Source: Streptomyces mobaraensis NBRC 13819 = DSM 40847 (lineage in GTDB: Bacteria; Actinomycetota; Actinomycetes; Streptomycetales; Streptomycetaceae). From it: DNA of 64,000 nt. The notes under the pieces were generated by a model that saw nothing but the letters and a program-made list of their open reading frames with translations, ran no database searches and was not told the DNA's origin. The translations under genes were made by a program, and so were the position numbers. Positions 38,607-47,108 of this stretch are shown here, piece by piece (position 1 is the first letter of the stretch; each line of letters starts with the position of its first letter). The stretch lies in NCBI RefSeq assembly GCF_017916255.1, contig NZ_CP072827.1:7403501-7467500 (forward strand). The letters are read 5' to 3'.

Positions 38607-40160
38607 TCAGGGCGCCGGCCGGCCGTCCTCGAGCGGGCCGGCGGGCTCGGCCGCGACGGGCCGGGGCTCGTCCGGCCAGAACGGCGCGTCGTAGCTGCGC
38701 TGCACGTACGACAGCGCCTCCAGCAGGTCGGACGAGGTGACGGGACGCGACCGCCGGCCGTCCACCAGGCCCGCGATGGGCAGCGAGCCGGTGTCGGCCC
38801 AGCGCAGCCAGCCGCGGTCGTCGATGTAGCTGCGGCTGCGCCCGGCGTTGTCCGGGTGCACGCAGTACGGGACGTCCAGGTAGCCGCGCTTGAAGGCGAC
38901 CAGCAGCGCGTGCCCGACGTCCGGGTGGCTGTTGAGGACGGCGTCCACGAGCGTGCGCGCCTCGGCGTACGTCTGGGAGTCCCCGGGATCGGGGTCTCCC
39001 GCCGGTGGCCCGGGGGCGGTCCGCGCCACCCGGGCGGCGTGCTCCAGGGCCGCGACGTTCTCCGCCACGGTGGGGATCCGCCGGGACTCGGCGACGGTCT
39101 TGACGATCAGGCGCTCCGAGCCCGTGCCGACCGCGAGTTCGGCCGCCTCCCCGAGCAGCCGGTAGCAGCCCTCGGGGGTGTACGGGTACACCCCCATGTA
39201 GGCGTAGATCACCACGTGCCAGTCGGCGTCCGGCAGCAGCTCCGCGCAGAGCCGGCGCAGCGCGGCGACCGCCTCGCGGTCCTGCTCGCGGTTGGTCTGC
39301 TGGGCGTAGCTGACGGAGAGGTCGCGGATGCCCAGCCGGTGGAAGAACACCGCCTCCAGGACGCTGACCGCCACCAGCATGCTCGGCGGACACAACTGCC
39401 CCAGCAGACAGCCGCCGAACGTCTCGATGTGCGGACTGGCCCCCCACTCGCGGAGCTGCGCGAACAGCGAGCTGCCGCGCTCCCAGTTGCGCATCGACTC
39501 GTCGAGCGGGGTACGGCCGTAGGGCAGGCAGTACGAGACCGGGCCGCCCTCGGTGGCGCTGAGCCCGGCCCGCGTCAGCGCGACGAAGATGTCGAACGGC
39601 GCCGCCGAGCCGTGCCGGACCTGCACCGGGAAGTCGTCGCCGTGCAGCCCGCGCAGGACCGCCCGGGTCGTCTCCACCGGGTAGCTGACGATGGGGAAGC
39701 CGTTGAGGGCCGACCCCTCGCGCAGCGCCGTCTCGATCGCGGCGAGGTCCCCGACCCGGGTGTAGCTGTCCAGGGTGAGGGTGCCGACGGTGGTGGCGTC
39801 CGCGCGCCGGGTGGCGTGCAGGCCCGCGCGCATGGCGGCCGGGTCGCCGAATCCCATGCGCGGCTGCACCACCAGGCGCCCGGCCCGGTGCGCCCGGCGG
39901 ACGAACGCGCCGAAGTCGCCTACGGGGCGCGGCGCGGGCATGTCACCGGGGACGGGGACGGGAGCGGTCCCCGGCACGGGAGCCGTATCCGATCCGGGAG
40001 CGGTTCCCGCTACGGGGACGGCGTCCGGCCGCGCGGGCCCCGCCGGTACGCGGGCGGAGGCGGCGTCCGCCCGCCCGGACCCTCCGGGCACCGGCGGGAC
40101 GGCGTCCGGCCGCCCGTGCCGCGGGTCGCCCTCGGGCGCCTCGCCGAAGCGTCCGTTCAC
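38607..40160 (-). CDS. Glutamate (methylaspartate) mutase, large catalytic subunit
   Basis: A 517-residue TIM-barrel subunit of coenzyme-B12 glutamate mutase, which isomerises L-glutamate to 3-methylaspartate. After a Pro/Ala-rich N-terminal extension of about 75 residues, the family features include VVQPRMGFGD, TLTLDSYTRVG, the substrate-binding QVRHGSAAP and SYAQQTNREQD. It corresponds to the VinH/VinI pair of vicenistatin, which makes the precursor of the 3-aminoisobutyrate starter. The GTG start at 40160 overlaps the small-subunit stop by four bases (GTGA), so the two subunits are coupled. PKS A follows 95 bp downstream. Confidence 0.9.
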   Translation of the reverse strand: MNGRFGEAPEGDPRHGRPDAVPPVPGGSGRADAASARVPAGPARPDAVPVAGTAPGSDTAPVPGTAPVPVPGDMPAPRPVGDFGAFVRRAHRAGRLVVQPRMGFGDPAAMRAGLHATRRADATTVGTLTLDSYTRVGDLAAIETALREGSALNGFPIVSYPVETTRAVLRGLHGDDFPVQVRHGSAAPFDIFVALTRAGLSATEGGPVSYCLPYGRTPLDESMRNWERGSSLFAQLREWGASPHIETFGGCLLGQLCPPSMLVAVSVLEAVFFHRLGIRDLSVSYAQQTNREQDREAVAALRRLCAELLPDADWHVVIYAYMGVYPYTPEGCYRLLGEAAELAVGTGSERLIVKTVAESRRIPTVAENVAALEHAARVARTAPGPPAGDPDPGDSQTYAEARTLVDAVLNSHPDVGHALLVAFKRGYLDVPYCVHPDNAGRSRSYIDDRGWLRWADTGSLPIAGLVDGRRSRPVTSSDLLEALSYVQRSYDAPFWPDEPRPVAAEPAGPLEDGRPAP

Positions 40161-40699
40161 GACAGCGCGGCCCGTCGCGGTATGCCGCCGATGAAGCGCC
40201 GGAACGAGGCGATCTCCTGCGCGCCGTCCTCGAAGACGCTGTCGAAACCCGCCTCCATCAGCTCCGCCACATGGTCGGTGCCCTCGCCGCCGGTGATGCC
40301 CAGCTTGCCGCCGATGACCGCGGGCAGCTCCGCCAGTCCCGGCTCGGCGCGCAGCTTCCTGATGACCCGCACCCCGTCCTGGTGGCCGTGCCCGTTGACG
40401 CTGCTCACCACGAGCAGCGCCGGGGTGCGCTCCCGGCACTCGCGCACCAGGAGTTCGTCCGGGACGCACGGTCCCAGGTTCACCACGTCGTACCCCAGCT
40501 CCTCGATCAGCAACTGGAGGAACACCAGGTTCCAGGTGTGCGAGTCGGAGGCGAGGCCGCTGACCAGGACCGTCGGCCGGCGCCCGGCCGGTTCGCGGCC
40601 TACGCGCACCGGCAGGATGCCCGCCGGCGCCGGTACCGCCGGTGCCCCCCTTGTCACGGACGCCCCGGGCCCGGCCGGGTCGCGCGGCGGCGGGGTCAT
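40157..40699 (-). CDS. Glutamate mutase small (cobalamin-binding) subunit
   Basis: A 180-residue B12-binding subunit. The motif region reads ASDSHTWN, in which the His is the expected cobalt ligand of DxHxxG but the Gly is Asn. VVSSVNGHG and AVIGGKLGI follow at the distances expected for the SxL and GG elements. About 40 Pro/Ala-rich residues precede the domain. ATG 40699 overlaps the decarboxylase stop by four bases (ATGA), and its own stop overlaps the large-subunit GTG. Together the subunits supply 3-methylaspartate for the starter unit. Confidence 0.9.
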   Translation of the reverse strand: MTPPPRDPAGPGASVTRGAPAVPAPAGILPVRVGREPAGRRPTVLVSGLASDSHTWNLVFLQLLIEELGYDVVNLGPCVPDELLVRECRERTPALLVVSSVNGHGHQDGVRVIRKLRAEPGLAELPAVIGGKLGITGGEGTDHVAELMEAGFDSVFEDGAQEIASFRRFIGGIPRRAALS

Positions 40700-41991
40700 G
40701 CCGCCCCTCCGCCGCCCGGTACCGCGTCCACGGCGCCCTCCGGAACCGGCGCCAGCGGGGTGCGGCGGTGCTCCAGCCGGGACGCCGAGACGACCTCGCC
40801 GCCGCGCACCAGCACCTCGGCGGGGGCCGGCCGGCCCAGGAACATCAGCAGGCTCGCCGTCGGGCCGTACGCCCCGGCGTTGGGGATCGCCAGCACGTCC
40901 CCGACCTCCACCCGGGGCAGCTCGACCCGGCGGCCGAGGACGTCGCCGGGCGTGCACAGCGGGCCGACCAGGCTGGCGCTCAGCCCCTCGCCGTGCGCGA
41001 GTTCCGCGGCCTGCCCGGCGTCCGCCGGCTGCACGGCCACCGGCAGCAGCCGGCCCAGGCCCGACATCCCGCCGAAGGTGTTGATCCCGGCGTCCAGGAT
41101 GACGAACGTCCGGCCCCGGCTCTCCTTGATGTTGACCACTCGGGTCAGCAGGACGCCGCTGTCGCCCACCAGGTAGCGGCCCGACTCGCAGGCCAGGTGC
41201 GGGGTGCCCCGCCGCCAGTCCGGGAACAGCTCGTCGAGCGCGTCCTCCAGCCGCTCGCGCAGCTTCTCGTACACCGGGCGCTCGCCCGGCACCGCGTAGG
41301 GCGCGGCGAAACCGCCGCCGATGTCCAGGAACCGCAGCGGCAGCCCGTGTTCCCGCCCCAGCTCGGCGGCCAGGGCGAGGGTGTGCCGGAACTCCCCGAC
41401 GAGGCTGTCCTCGTCCTTGGCGTTGCTCAACGGGAAGAAGTGCGCCCCCACCACCTCCGTGCCGGGCACCGCGCGCAGCTTCGGCAGGACCTCGCCCAGC
41501 GTCTCCGCGTCGACGCCGAACTGCGAGGGCGTCCCCGTCATCCGGATGCTGGTGGTGGCGCTCGCCGAGGCGCTGTTGATCCGCACCAGGCACTCGGCCA
41601 CCACACCCTGCGCCCGGGCGGCGGCGCCCACGTGCTCCAGGTCCGTCAGGGACTCCACGGAGAACAGCCGCACCCCGGCGGCCAGCGCCGCGGCCAGCTC
41701 GCCGGCGGTCTTCCCCGGCCCGGTGTACAGGCACTCCGCCGGGTCGAAGCCCGCCTCCAGGGCGGCGGCCAGCTCGCCCGTCGAGCTGATCTCGGCCCGG
41801 CACACCCGGTCGCCGCCGGTCGCCAGGGCCCGCAGCACCTCCGGGTGCGGGTTCGCCTTGACGGCGCTGAACAGGCTGAACGGCTCGGGGAGCGCGTCCA
41901 GCAGATCCGCGCGCGCGGCCTCCACCCGGTCCAGGTCGTACACGTACAGCGGTGTGCCGTACCGCTCGGCCAGTTCGTCGTACCGGCTCAC
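40696..41991 (-). CDS. PLP-dependent decarboxylase acting on 3-methylaspartyl-ACP (VinO-like)
   Basis: A 431-residue fold type III decarboxylase of the diaminopimelate/ornithine decarboxylase group. The PLP-binding Lys is in FSAVKANPHPEVL, the Gly-rich phosphate loop is in LDIGGGFAAP, and the C-terminal active-site regions are CESGRYLVGD and PLCTPGDVLG. In vicenistatin synthesis the equivalent enzyme decarboxylates 3-methylaspartate while it is bound to the discrete ACP, giving 3-aminoisobutyryl-ACP. The GTG start at 41991 overlaps the ligase stop by four bases; the alternative start at 42060 lies deep in the ligase gene. Free diamino acid decarboxylase activity cannot be excluded, but the operon argues for the VinO role. 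Confidence 0.87.
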   Translation of the reverse strand: MSRYDELAERYGTPLYVYDLDRVEAARADLLDALPEPFSLFSAVKANPHPEVLRALATGGDRVCRAEISSTGELAAALEAGFDPAECLYTGPGKTAGELAAALAAGVRLFSVESLTDLEHVGAAARAQGVVAECLVRINSASASATTSIRMTGTPSQFGVDAETLGEVLPKLRAVPGTEVVGAHFFPLSNAKDEDSLVGEFRHTLALAAELGREHGLPLRFLDIGGGFAAPYAVPGERPVYEKLRERLEDALDELFPDWRRGTPHLACESGRYLVGDSGVLLTRVVNIKESRGRTFVILDAGINTFGGMSGLGRLLPVAVQPADAGQAAELAHGEGLSASLVGPLCTPGDVLGRRVELPRVEVGDVLAIPNAGAYGPTASLLMFLGRPAPAEVLVRGGEVVSASRLEHRRTPLAPVPEGAVDAVPGGGGAA

Positions 41992-43556
41992 TGGTCGCTC
42001 CCGTCGAGCAGCTCCGCGAGCCGCCGCTTCTCGTTCTTGCCGTGCAGGGTCAGGGGCCACTCCGCGAGCACCCGGCAGACCGCCGGGACCTTCTGCTGCT
42101 CCAGCCGGCCCGCGAGTTCGCGCAGGACGGTGTGCGGGGCCAGGTCGGACTCGACGAACAGTGCCAGGTCGTGCCGGTCCGACGGGGGCAGCACCGCCGC
42201 CGCCCGCACCCCCGGGACGTCCATGGCCGCCGCCTCGATCTCCAGCGTGCTCATCCGGATGCCCTTGCGCTTGAACATGTCGTCCCGGCGCCCCTGGAAG
42301 TACAGGTAGCCGTCCGCGTCCAGCGAGCCGTAGTCCCCGGTGTGCAGCCGGAGTTCACCGGTCGGTCCGTGCCGGCGGAAGGTCCGCGCGGTCACCTCCG
42401 GGTTCCGCCAGTAGCCGGGCATCACGTGCGGGCCCACGGCCACGATCTCGCCCGTCTCGCCGACGGGCACGGGCGCGCCGTCCTCGTCCACGATCAGGAC
42501 GCGCGTACCGGGCAGCGGACGGCCCACCGAGTCGGGCCGCTCCCGGTCCTCCTCCGGCGGCATGATGGAGACCCGCTTGCACTCCGTCTGCCCGAACTGC
42601 CGCACCACCCGGGCCCCCGGGAACGCCGCGCGCAGCGTCTCGATCACCGGCTGCGGCAGCGCCGCGCCCGTGTTGGTGAACATCCGCACCCGCGGCGCCG
42701 GGTCCTCCTCCCGGCGCGCCAGCGTGGCGATCATCGCGGCCAGCGACGGGACGATCGGCACCACCGTCGCCCCGCTCTCCCGGACGGCCGTCAGCAGCCG
42801 CAGGTCCGACTCGCCGTCCGCCAGCACGATCTCGCTCCGCCCGGCGGCGCACATCAGGACCTTGTACAGGCCGTAGTCCCACGACATCGGGAACCGGCAG
42901 AACACCACGTCGTCCGGGCGGTAGCCGAGCACCTGCACCATCGACCGGGTGGCGAACACCATCTGCGCGTGCGGGCAGACCACCGCCTTGGGCGCGGCCG
43001 TGCTGCCCGAGGTGTAGACGAGGACGGCCGGGTCCTCCGGCGCGACGTCCACCGCCGCCTCCGGACGCGGGCCGCGGTCGGCGGTCTTCTCGACCTCGCT
43101 CCACACCCCGCCGAACTCGTGCACGGGCGCCCCGGTGACCGTCTCGAAGGTCGCCCGGTCGCCCTCCGCGCAGACCACCAGCGCCGGCTCGGCGTTCTCC
43201 AGGACCGACCGCAGGTGGTACGGCTTCATGTGCGGGTTCAGCGGGACGAAGACCGCGCCGCGCCGCGACGCGCCGTAGAACAGGGCGGTCAGCTCCCTGT
43301 TGGTGGGCAGCTGGACGACCAGCCGGTCACCCGGGCCGACGCCCCGCTCCGCCAGCCAGTCGGTGAAGGCGCGGCTGTACGCGTCGAGGCGGGCGTAGTC
43401 CCACCGCCCCTCGGCGTCGGCGACCGCCGCGGCCGAGGGCGAGGACGCCACGGCCTCGTCCAGCAGGGTGTGGACCAGGCTGTCGGGACGGTGCTCGCGC
43501 AGGGGGACACCCCGCGCCGCACCGGTGGTGCCGTCCAAGCCGGGAGTGCTGTCCAA
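41988..43556 (-). CDS. Acyl-adenylate ligase, probably 3-methylaspartate-ACP ligase (VinN-like)
   Basis: A 522-residue ANL enzyme that activates a carboxylic acid as AMP ester and loads it on a carrier protein. Core motifs are VYTSGSTAAPKAVV (A3), FGQTECKR (A5), LHTGDYG (A7), FKRKGIRM (A8) and the C-terminal catalytic Lys in LHGKNEKR (A10). No carrier domain is fused; the discrete ACP encoded two genes upstream would be its partner. A TTG start at 43556 is preferred: AGGAGA lies 8 bases upstream and the spacing from the previous stop is 13 bp. An ATG at 43619 would overlap the previous gene by about 50 bases. Amino acid substrate inferred from the operon. Confidence 0.87.
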   Translation of the reverse strand: MDSTPGLDGTTGAARGVPLREHRPDSLVHTLLDEAVASSPSAAAVADAEGRWDYARLDAYSRAFTDWLAERGVGPGDRLVVQLPTNRELTALFYGASRRGAVFVPLNPHMKPYHLRSVLENAEPALVVCAEGDRATFETVTGAPVHEFGGVWSEVEKTADRGPRPEAAVDVAPEDPAVLVYTSGSTAAPKAVVCPHAQMVFATRSMVQVLGYRPDDVVFCRFPMSWDYGLYKVLMCAAGRSEIVLADGESDLRLLTAVRESGATVVPIVPSLAAMIATLARREEDPAPRVRMFTNTGAALPQPVIETLRAAFPGARVVRQFGQTECKRVSIMPPEEDRERPDSVGRPLPGTRVLIVDEDGAPVPVGETGEIVAVGPHVMPGYWRNPEVTARTFRRHGPTGELRLHTGDYGSLDADGYLYFQGRRDDMFKRKGIRMSTLEIEAAAMDVPGVRAAAVLPPSDRHDLALFVESDLAPHTVLRELAGRLEQQKVPAVCRVLAEWPLTLHGKNEKRRLAELLDGSDQ

Positions 43557-43569
43557 CGCTGTTCTCCTG

Positions 43570-45267
43570 TCAGGTCGTCGGCGTGCTGGTGGTACGGGAG
43601 CCGGTGGTGCCGGTGGCACGGACGTCGGCGGTACGGGGCCCGGGGCTCGCGCTCAGCAGCTCGCGCGCGCGGGCCCGCAGCGCGCCGCGGTCGGTCTTGC
43701 GGTTGGAGTTGAGCGGGAACTCCTCCAGCCGCCAGAAGTGGCGGGGCGTCATGCCCTGCGGCAGCACCGGGCGCAGCCGCCGGGCGAACACCGAGAGCGG
43801 TACGGCGGAACCGGTGTAGAAGACGGCCAGCTCGGTGCCCGCCTCCGTGGCCACGTCGACCGTGACGGCCTCGGTGACGCCCTCGCAGCCACGCAGCGCG
43901 TGGTCCACCTCGGGCAGCTCGACCCGCCAGCCGGCGACCTGCACCTGGGCGTCCAGCCGTCCGAGGTAGGCGAGTTCACCGTCGGAGGCTTCGGAAGCGT
44001 CGGAGGCGTCCCCGCCGATCCGGCGCACCCGGTCGCCCGTGCGGTACCAGACGCGGCCGTCGTGGTCGAGGAAGCGGCCCGCGTCGTCGCCCGGGTCCAG
44101 GTAGCCGGCCGTCCGCTGCGGACCGGACACGCACAGCTCGCCCTCCCGCTCGGCGGGCTTCCCGTCCTCGTCGAGGAGCAGGTGTTCGTGGCCGCCGTTG
44201 ATCCGGCCGATCGGCACCACCCCGTTCACCGCGATCCGTTCCGAACGCTCCGGATCCCAGCGGTGCGCCGCGATGGTGATCGTCAACTCGGTGGGGCCGT
44301 AGAGGTTCTCCAGCGTCGAACCCGGTGCCGCCGCCTGCCAGTCCGCCGCGTCCCGGCAGGTCAGCGCCTCACCGGCGAAGAAGCTCCAGCGCAGCCCGGG
44401 CAGCGCCCCCGGCGCCAGCCCGCCGAGCCGGCGCACCAGCCCGATCGCGCTCGGCGTCGAGAACCACACCGTCATCCGGTGCTCCGCCAGGAACGCCGGC
44501 AACTCCCGGTACGCACCCGGCGGCACCCACAGCGCGGTCGCCCCCGACCCCCAGGCGCAGAACAGGTCGAACATCGCGCAGTCGAAGTTCAGGTCGAACG
44601 TCTGCGAGAAGACGTCGTCCGGAGTGAAGTCGTAGCGCTCGTCCTGGAGGCGGAAGTAGTGCGCGGCGCTGCCATGACTGATCGGCACGCCCTTGGGGCG
44701 GCCCGTCGAACCGGACGTGAACAGCATGTACGCGGCGTCGTCCGGCCGCACCGGCCGCGGCGCCGCCAGCGCGCCGGCCGGCCGCGGCTCGATCCGTACG
44801 ACACCCGGAAGCGTCCCCGCCGGACAACCCGGCGCGAGCACCGGCAGCCCCGCGCCCCGGCCCTCCGGGGTGAACGCCGGTCCGCCGTCCGGGTCCGGCG
44901 CCAGCAGCTCGGGCAACTGCGCCCAGCCGGCCTCGTCCACGACGACGGCCGACACCCCGGCCGCCCGCATCATCCGGCGCGTGCGCGCGACCGGGAACCC
45001 CGGCTGGAGGGGGACGACCGTGGCCCCCGCGTACAGCGCGGCCAGGACGCCGACGTACGCGCGGACGCCCTTGGCCGCCAGCACCGCCACCGCGCCCGGC
45101 GGTCCCGCCACCGCGCCCGACAGCGCGCCCGCCCACTCCAGGGCCCGCTCGTGCGCCTCCTCGTAGCGGATCGCGTCGGCGCCGACCCGCACCGCGTCGT
45201 TGCGCGGCGCGAGCTGCACTCCGCGCAGGAAACGCCCGTGCAGCGCCGTGTCCGAAGTGGCGTCCAC
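43570..45267 (-). CDS. Amino acid adenylation enzyme, probably aminoacyl-capping ligase (VinM-like)
   Basis: A 565-residue stand-alone adenylation domain. Motifs include FTSGSTGRPKGVP (A3), the substrate-pocket region DLNFDCAMFD (A4), NLYGPTEL (A5), YRTGDRV (A7) and the terminal Lys in NSNRKTDRG (A10). DLNFDCAMFD has Asp where the amino-group-binding Asp of NRPS codes sits, which fits an alpha-amino acid such as alanine, the VinM substrate. It probably attaches this amino acid to the free amine of the ACP-bound beta-amino acid as a protecting group. The GTG start at 45267 follows GAGGAG by 5 bases. A Ser/Asp/Ala-rich insert (GGDASDASEASDG) lies near residue 425. Confidence 0.87.
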   Translation of the reverse strand: MDATSDTALHGRFLRGVQLAPRNDAVRVGADAIRYEEAHERALEWAGALSGAVAGPPGAVAVLAAKGVRAYVGVLAALYAGATVVPLQPGFPVARTRRMMRAAGVSAVVVDEAGWAQLPELLAPDPDGGPAFTPEGRGAGLPVLAPGCPAGTLPGVVRIEPRPAGALAAPRPVRPDDAAYMLFTSGSTGRPKGVPISHGSAAHYFRLQDERYDFTPDDVFSQTFDLNFDCAMFDLFCAWGSGATALWVPPGAYRELPAFLAEHRMTVWFSTPSAIGLVRRLGGLAPGALPGLRWSFFAGEALTCRDAADWQAAAPGSTLENLYGPTELTITIAAHRWDPERSERIAVNGVVPIGRINGGHEHLLLDEDGKPAEREGELCVSGPQRTAGYLDPGDDAGRFLDHDGRVWYRTGDRVRRIGGDASDASEASDGELAYLGRLDAQVQVAGWRVELPEVDHALRGCEGVTEAVTVDVATEAGTELAVFYTGSAVPLSVFARRLRPVLPQGMTPRHFWRLEEFPLNSNRKTDRGALRARARELLSASPGPRTADVRATGTTGSRTTSTPTT

Positions 45268-45320
45268 CGCTGCTCCTCTGCTGCTCACTGGGTTCGCTCC
45301 GGGACGTGCGGCGGCGCCGC

Positions 45321-45572
45321 TCAGGCGGCCTGGTCCGCGACGAGCCGGGACAGCGCCTTCCACAGCACGCCGGGCGTCGCGAACGTCTCCGGGCTGAGCG
45401 CGTCGTCGTGGAAGCGCACCTGGTACGCGTCCTCCAGCGCGGCGAGCAGCTCGACGATGCCCAGCGAGTCCAGGCCCAGGTCACGCAGCCCGGTGTCCTG
45501 CGTGAGCTGCTCGTCGGCGCCCAGGAACGGCAGGAACCCGCGCAGCAGGTCCTCGAACTTCTGGTCCCACAT
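45321..45572 (-). CDS. Discrete acyl carrier protein for the starter unit (VinL-like)
   Basis: An 83-residue carrier protein with the phosphopantetheine Ser in LGLDSLGIVELL. The helical pattern (LEDAYQVRFHDDAL after the Ser helix) is that of a stand-alone ACP. It sits between the acyltransferase and the two ligase genes and is the expected platform for loading, decarboxylation and capping of the beta-amino acid. ATG 45572 has GAGAGG 8 bases upstream. Confidence 0.9.
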   Translation of the reverse strand: MWDQKFEDLLRGFLPFLGADEQLTQDTGLRDLGLDSLGIVELLAALEDAYQVRFHDDALSPETFATPGVLWKALSRLVADQAA

Positions 45573-45631
45573 GGTGATGGCCTCTCGGTGAGTCGGAGTA
45601 CGGAAAAAACGAGGGGATTTCGGGGGAGGGG

Positions 45632-46579
45632 TCAGGCGCTCGCGGGACGCGGGCGCGGGCGCAGGGCCAGCCGCGGCGTGGCCGGGACCACCTCGAAGGC
45701 GTCCGTCGTGCGCCGGACCCGGCCGAAGAGGCTGTCCTGCCCGGCCACGCACACCGTGCCGACGCCGGCCTCGCGCAGGGCGTCCACGACCGCCGGCCAC
45801 CGCAACGGGCGCACACAGCTGTCCAGCATCATGGCGCGCACCCCCTCGCCCGTGGTGACCAGTGCGCCGTCCTGGTCGGCGATCACCGGGACGGTCGGGT
45901 CGGCGAAGTCCAGCGGGCCGAAGACCTCCTCCTCGGCCCGGTCGCGCAGCCCCTTGAACAGCGAGCAGTGCATCGGCGGACGCATCGTGTACAGCGACAT
46001 GCCGCCCAGCGCGCGCAGCCGGGCCGGCAGCCACTCCAGGTTGCGCTCGCGCAGCGTCAGCATGGTGAAGTCGTCGTCGATGTAGCAGGAGATCTCGTAC
46101 GTCTCCCCGCGCTCGTCCAGCTCCCCGAGCAGCTCGCGCAGCGTGTCCTGCGGCACCCGGACGAACGAGTGCGTGACCAGGTCCGTGTACTCCGTCGCGA
46201 AGTAGTCCTCCAGCAGCCGCGCGAACGCGGCGGTGGCCCGGACGGCGTCGGGGAAGTCCAGCGCCCCGGAGAACGCGGCGGCCGGCTTCTCGCCGAAGCT
46301 GGGACCCGTGCACAGCCCGGGCTCCACGCCCAGCGTGTGCCGCGCCCACTGGGCCAGCGCCAGCGAGTTGACCATGAACGCGACCTGGGCGTACTCGCTG
46401 TAGTCGCCCTCGGTGGTGCGGTAGCGGTCGACGAGCGAGTAGCCGAGCACCCGGTCGGCGGTGGCGACCAGCTTCCGGGCGAACGGGTTGAGGACCATGA
46501 ACTTCCCGACCTCCGCGAAGGGGGTGGGCCCCATACCGGGGAAGATCATCGCGGTACCGGTCCGGGACGCGGTGGTCAT
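45632..46579 (-). CDS. Discrete acyltransferase for starter transfer (VinK-like)
   Basis: A 315-residue malonyl-CoA-ACP-transacylase fold protein. The nucleophile motif is GPSFGEKPAA near residue 100, where Pro replaces the usual His of GHSxGE, and the expected catalytic His is in PPMHCSLFKG. The GHSxG Arg that holds malonyl carboxylates in extender ATs is not evident, as expected for an enzyme moving an aminoacyl-aminoacyl group. In vicenistatin, VinK transfers the dipeptidyl group from VinL to the PKS loading ACP. The start at 46579 has AAGGA upstream; the in-frame extension to 46786 is Pro/Arg-rich and unlikely. Confidence 0.88.
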   Translation of the reverse strand: MTTASRTGTAMIFPGMGPTPFAEVGKFMVLNPFARKLVATADRVLGYSLVDRYRTTEGDYSEYAQVAFMVNSLALAQWARHTLGVEPGLCTGPSFGEKPAAAFSGALDFPDAVRATAAFARLLEDYFATEYTDLVTHSFVRVPQDTLRELLGELDERGETYEISCYIDDDFTMLTLRERNLEWLPARLRALGGMSLYTMRPPMHCSLFKGLRDRAEEEVFGPLDFADPTVPVIADQDGALVTTGEGVRAMMLDSCVRPLRWPAVVDALREAGVGTVCVAGQDSLFGRVRRTTDAFEVVPATPRLALRPRPRPASA

Positions 46580-46883
46580 GTGCGCGGTCCTTCCGAGACA
46601 AGGGACGTGCGAGGACGTACGGAGAGGGCTCCCCGTCGGCCGGCCGCGCGGGCGCGCGGGGCGGCGGTCGAGCGGCGGGGGCGGCGGGTGATGAACGGCA
46701 CGCGGCGTCCGGTGAACGGCGCGCGGCCTGGGGGCTGGGGCGCGCGCGTGGCGCGCGGCCCGTGGTTCCGGCGGCCTGGGGGACAAGCCGCCGGAACCGG
46801 GGTGACGGCCTGGGGGAGACCGCCGATCCGGGGAGGGCTGCTCCCCGGGCTGGGGGAGGGTTACTCCTCGGACTGGGGGAGGG
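46580..46883. repeat. Gene-free gap with a 23-bp tandem repeat at 46830-46898
   Basis: This 304-bp gap inside the operon has no supported gene. Near the ferredoxin end, three copies of a 23-bp unit beginning GGGGAGGG(C/T)T(G/A)CTCC start at 46830, 46853 and 46876. The last copy contains the ferredoxin stop codon and final Glu-Glu codons. The rest is simple-sequence, G/C-rich DNA with short GGCG and CCTGGGGG repeats. Confidence 0.7.
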
Positions 46884-47108
46884 CTACTCCTCGGGCGCCA
46901 GCAGGGCGCCGCTGTCGGCGTCGCGCACCGCCAGCGCGGCCACCGGGCAGGTCTCCGCGGCGTCGAGCACCGCGTCGTCCGGGTCGATCACGGCCGCCAG
47001 CGGCCGGGACTTGCCGTCCGCCAGCTCGAAGTGCCCGGGCGCGTAGTTGGCGCACACCGAGGCGCCGATGCAGACACCGCGGTCGACCTCGACCGACCAA
47101 CGGGTCAC
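46884..47108 (-). CDS. 3Fe-4S ferredoxin, partner of the P450
   Basis: A 74-residue ferredoxin of the Streptomyces P450-partner type. Cluster ligands are seen in CIGASVCANYAP and in AAETCPVAAL, three Cys in the C-x5-C ... C-P pattern, with Ala where a fourth ligand would sit, which fits a 3Fe-4S cluster. The GTG start overlaps the P450 stop by four bases (GTGA), so the two proteins are coupled. No ferredoxin reductase is in the window; a housekeeping one must supply electrons. Confidence 0.92.
   Translation of the reverse strand: MTRWSVEVDRGVCIGASVCANYAPGHFELADGKSRPLAAVIDPDDAVLDAAETCPVAALAVRDADSGALLAPEE

Noticed and set aside
38512..39447. In-frame upstream extension of PKS A to 39447
   Set aside because: It runs through the glutamate mutase coding sequence in another frame. 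The ATG at 38511 has a good ribosome-binding site and begins just before the loading ACP.
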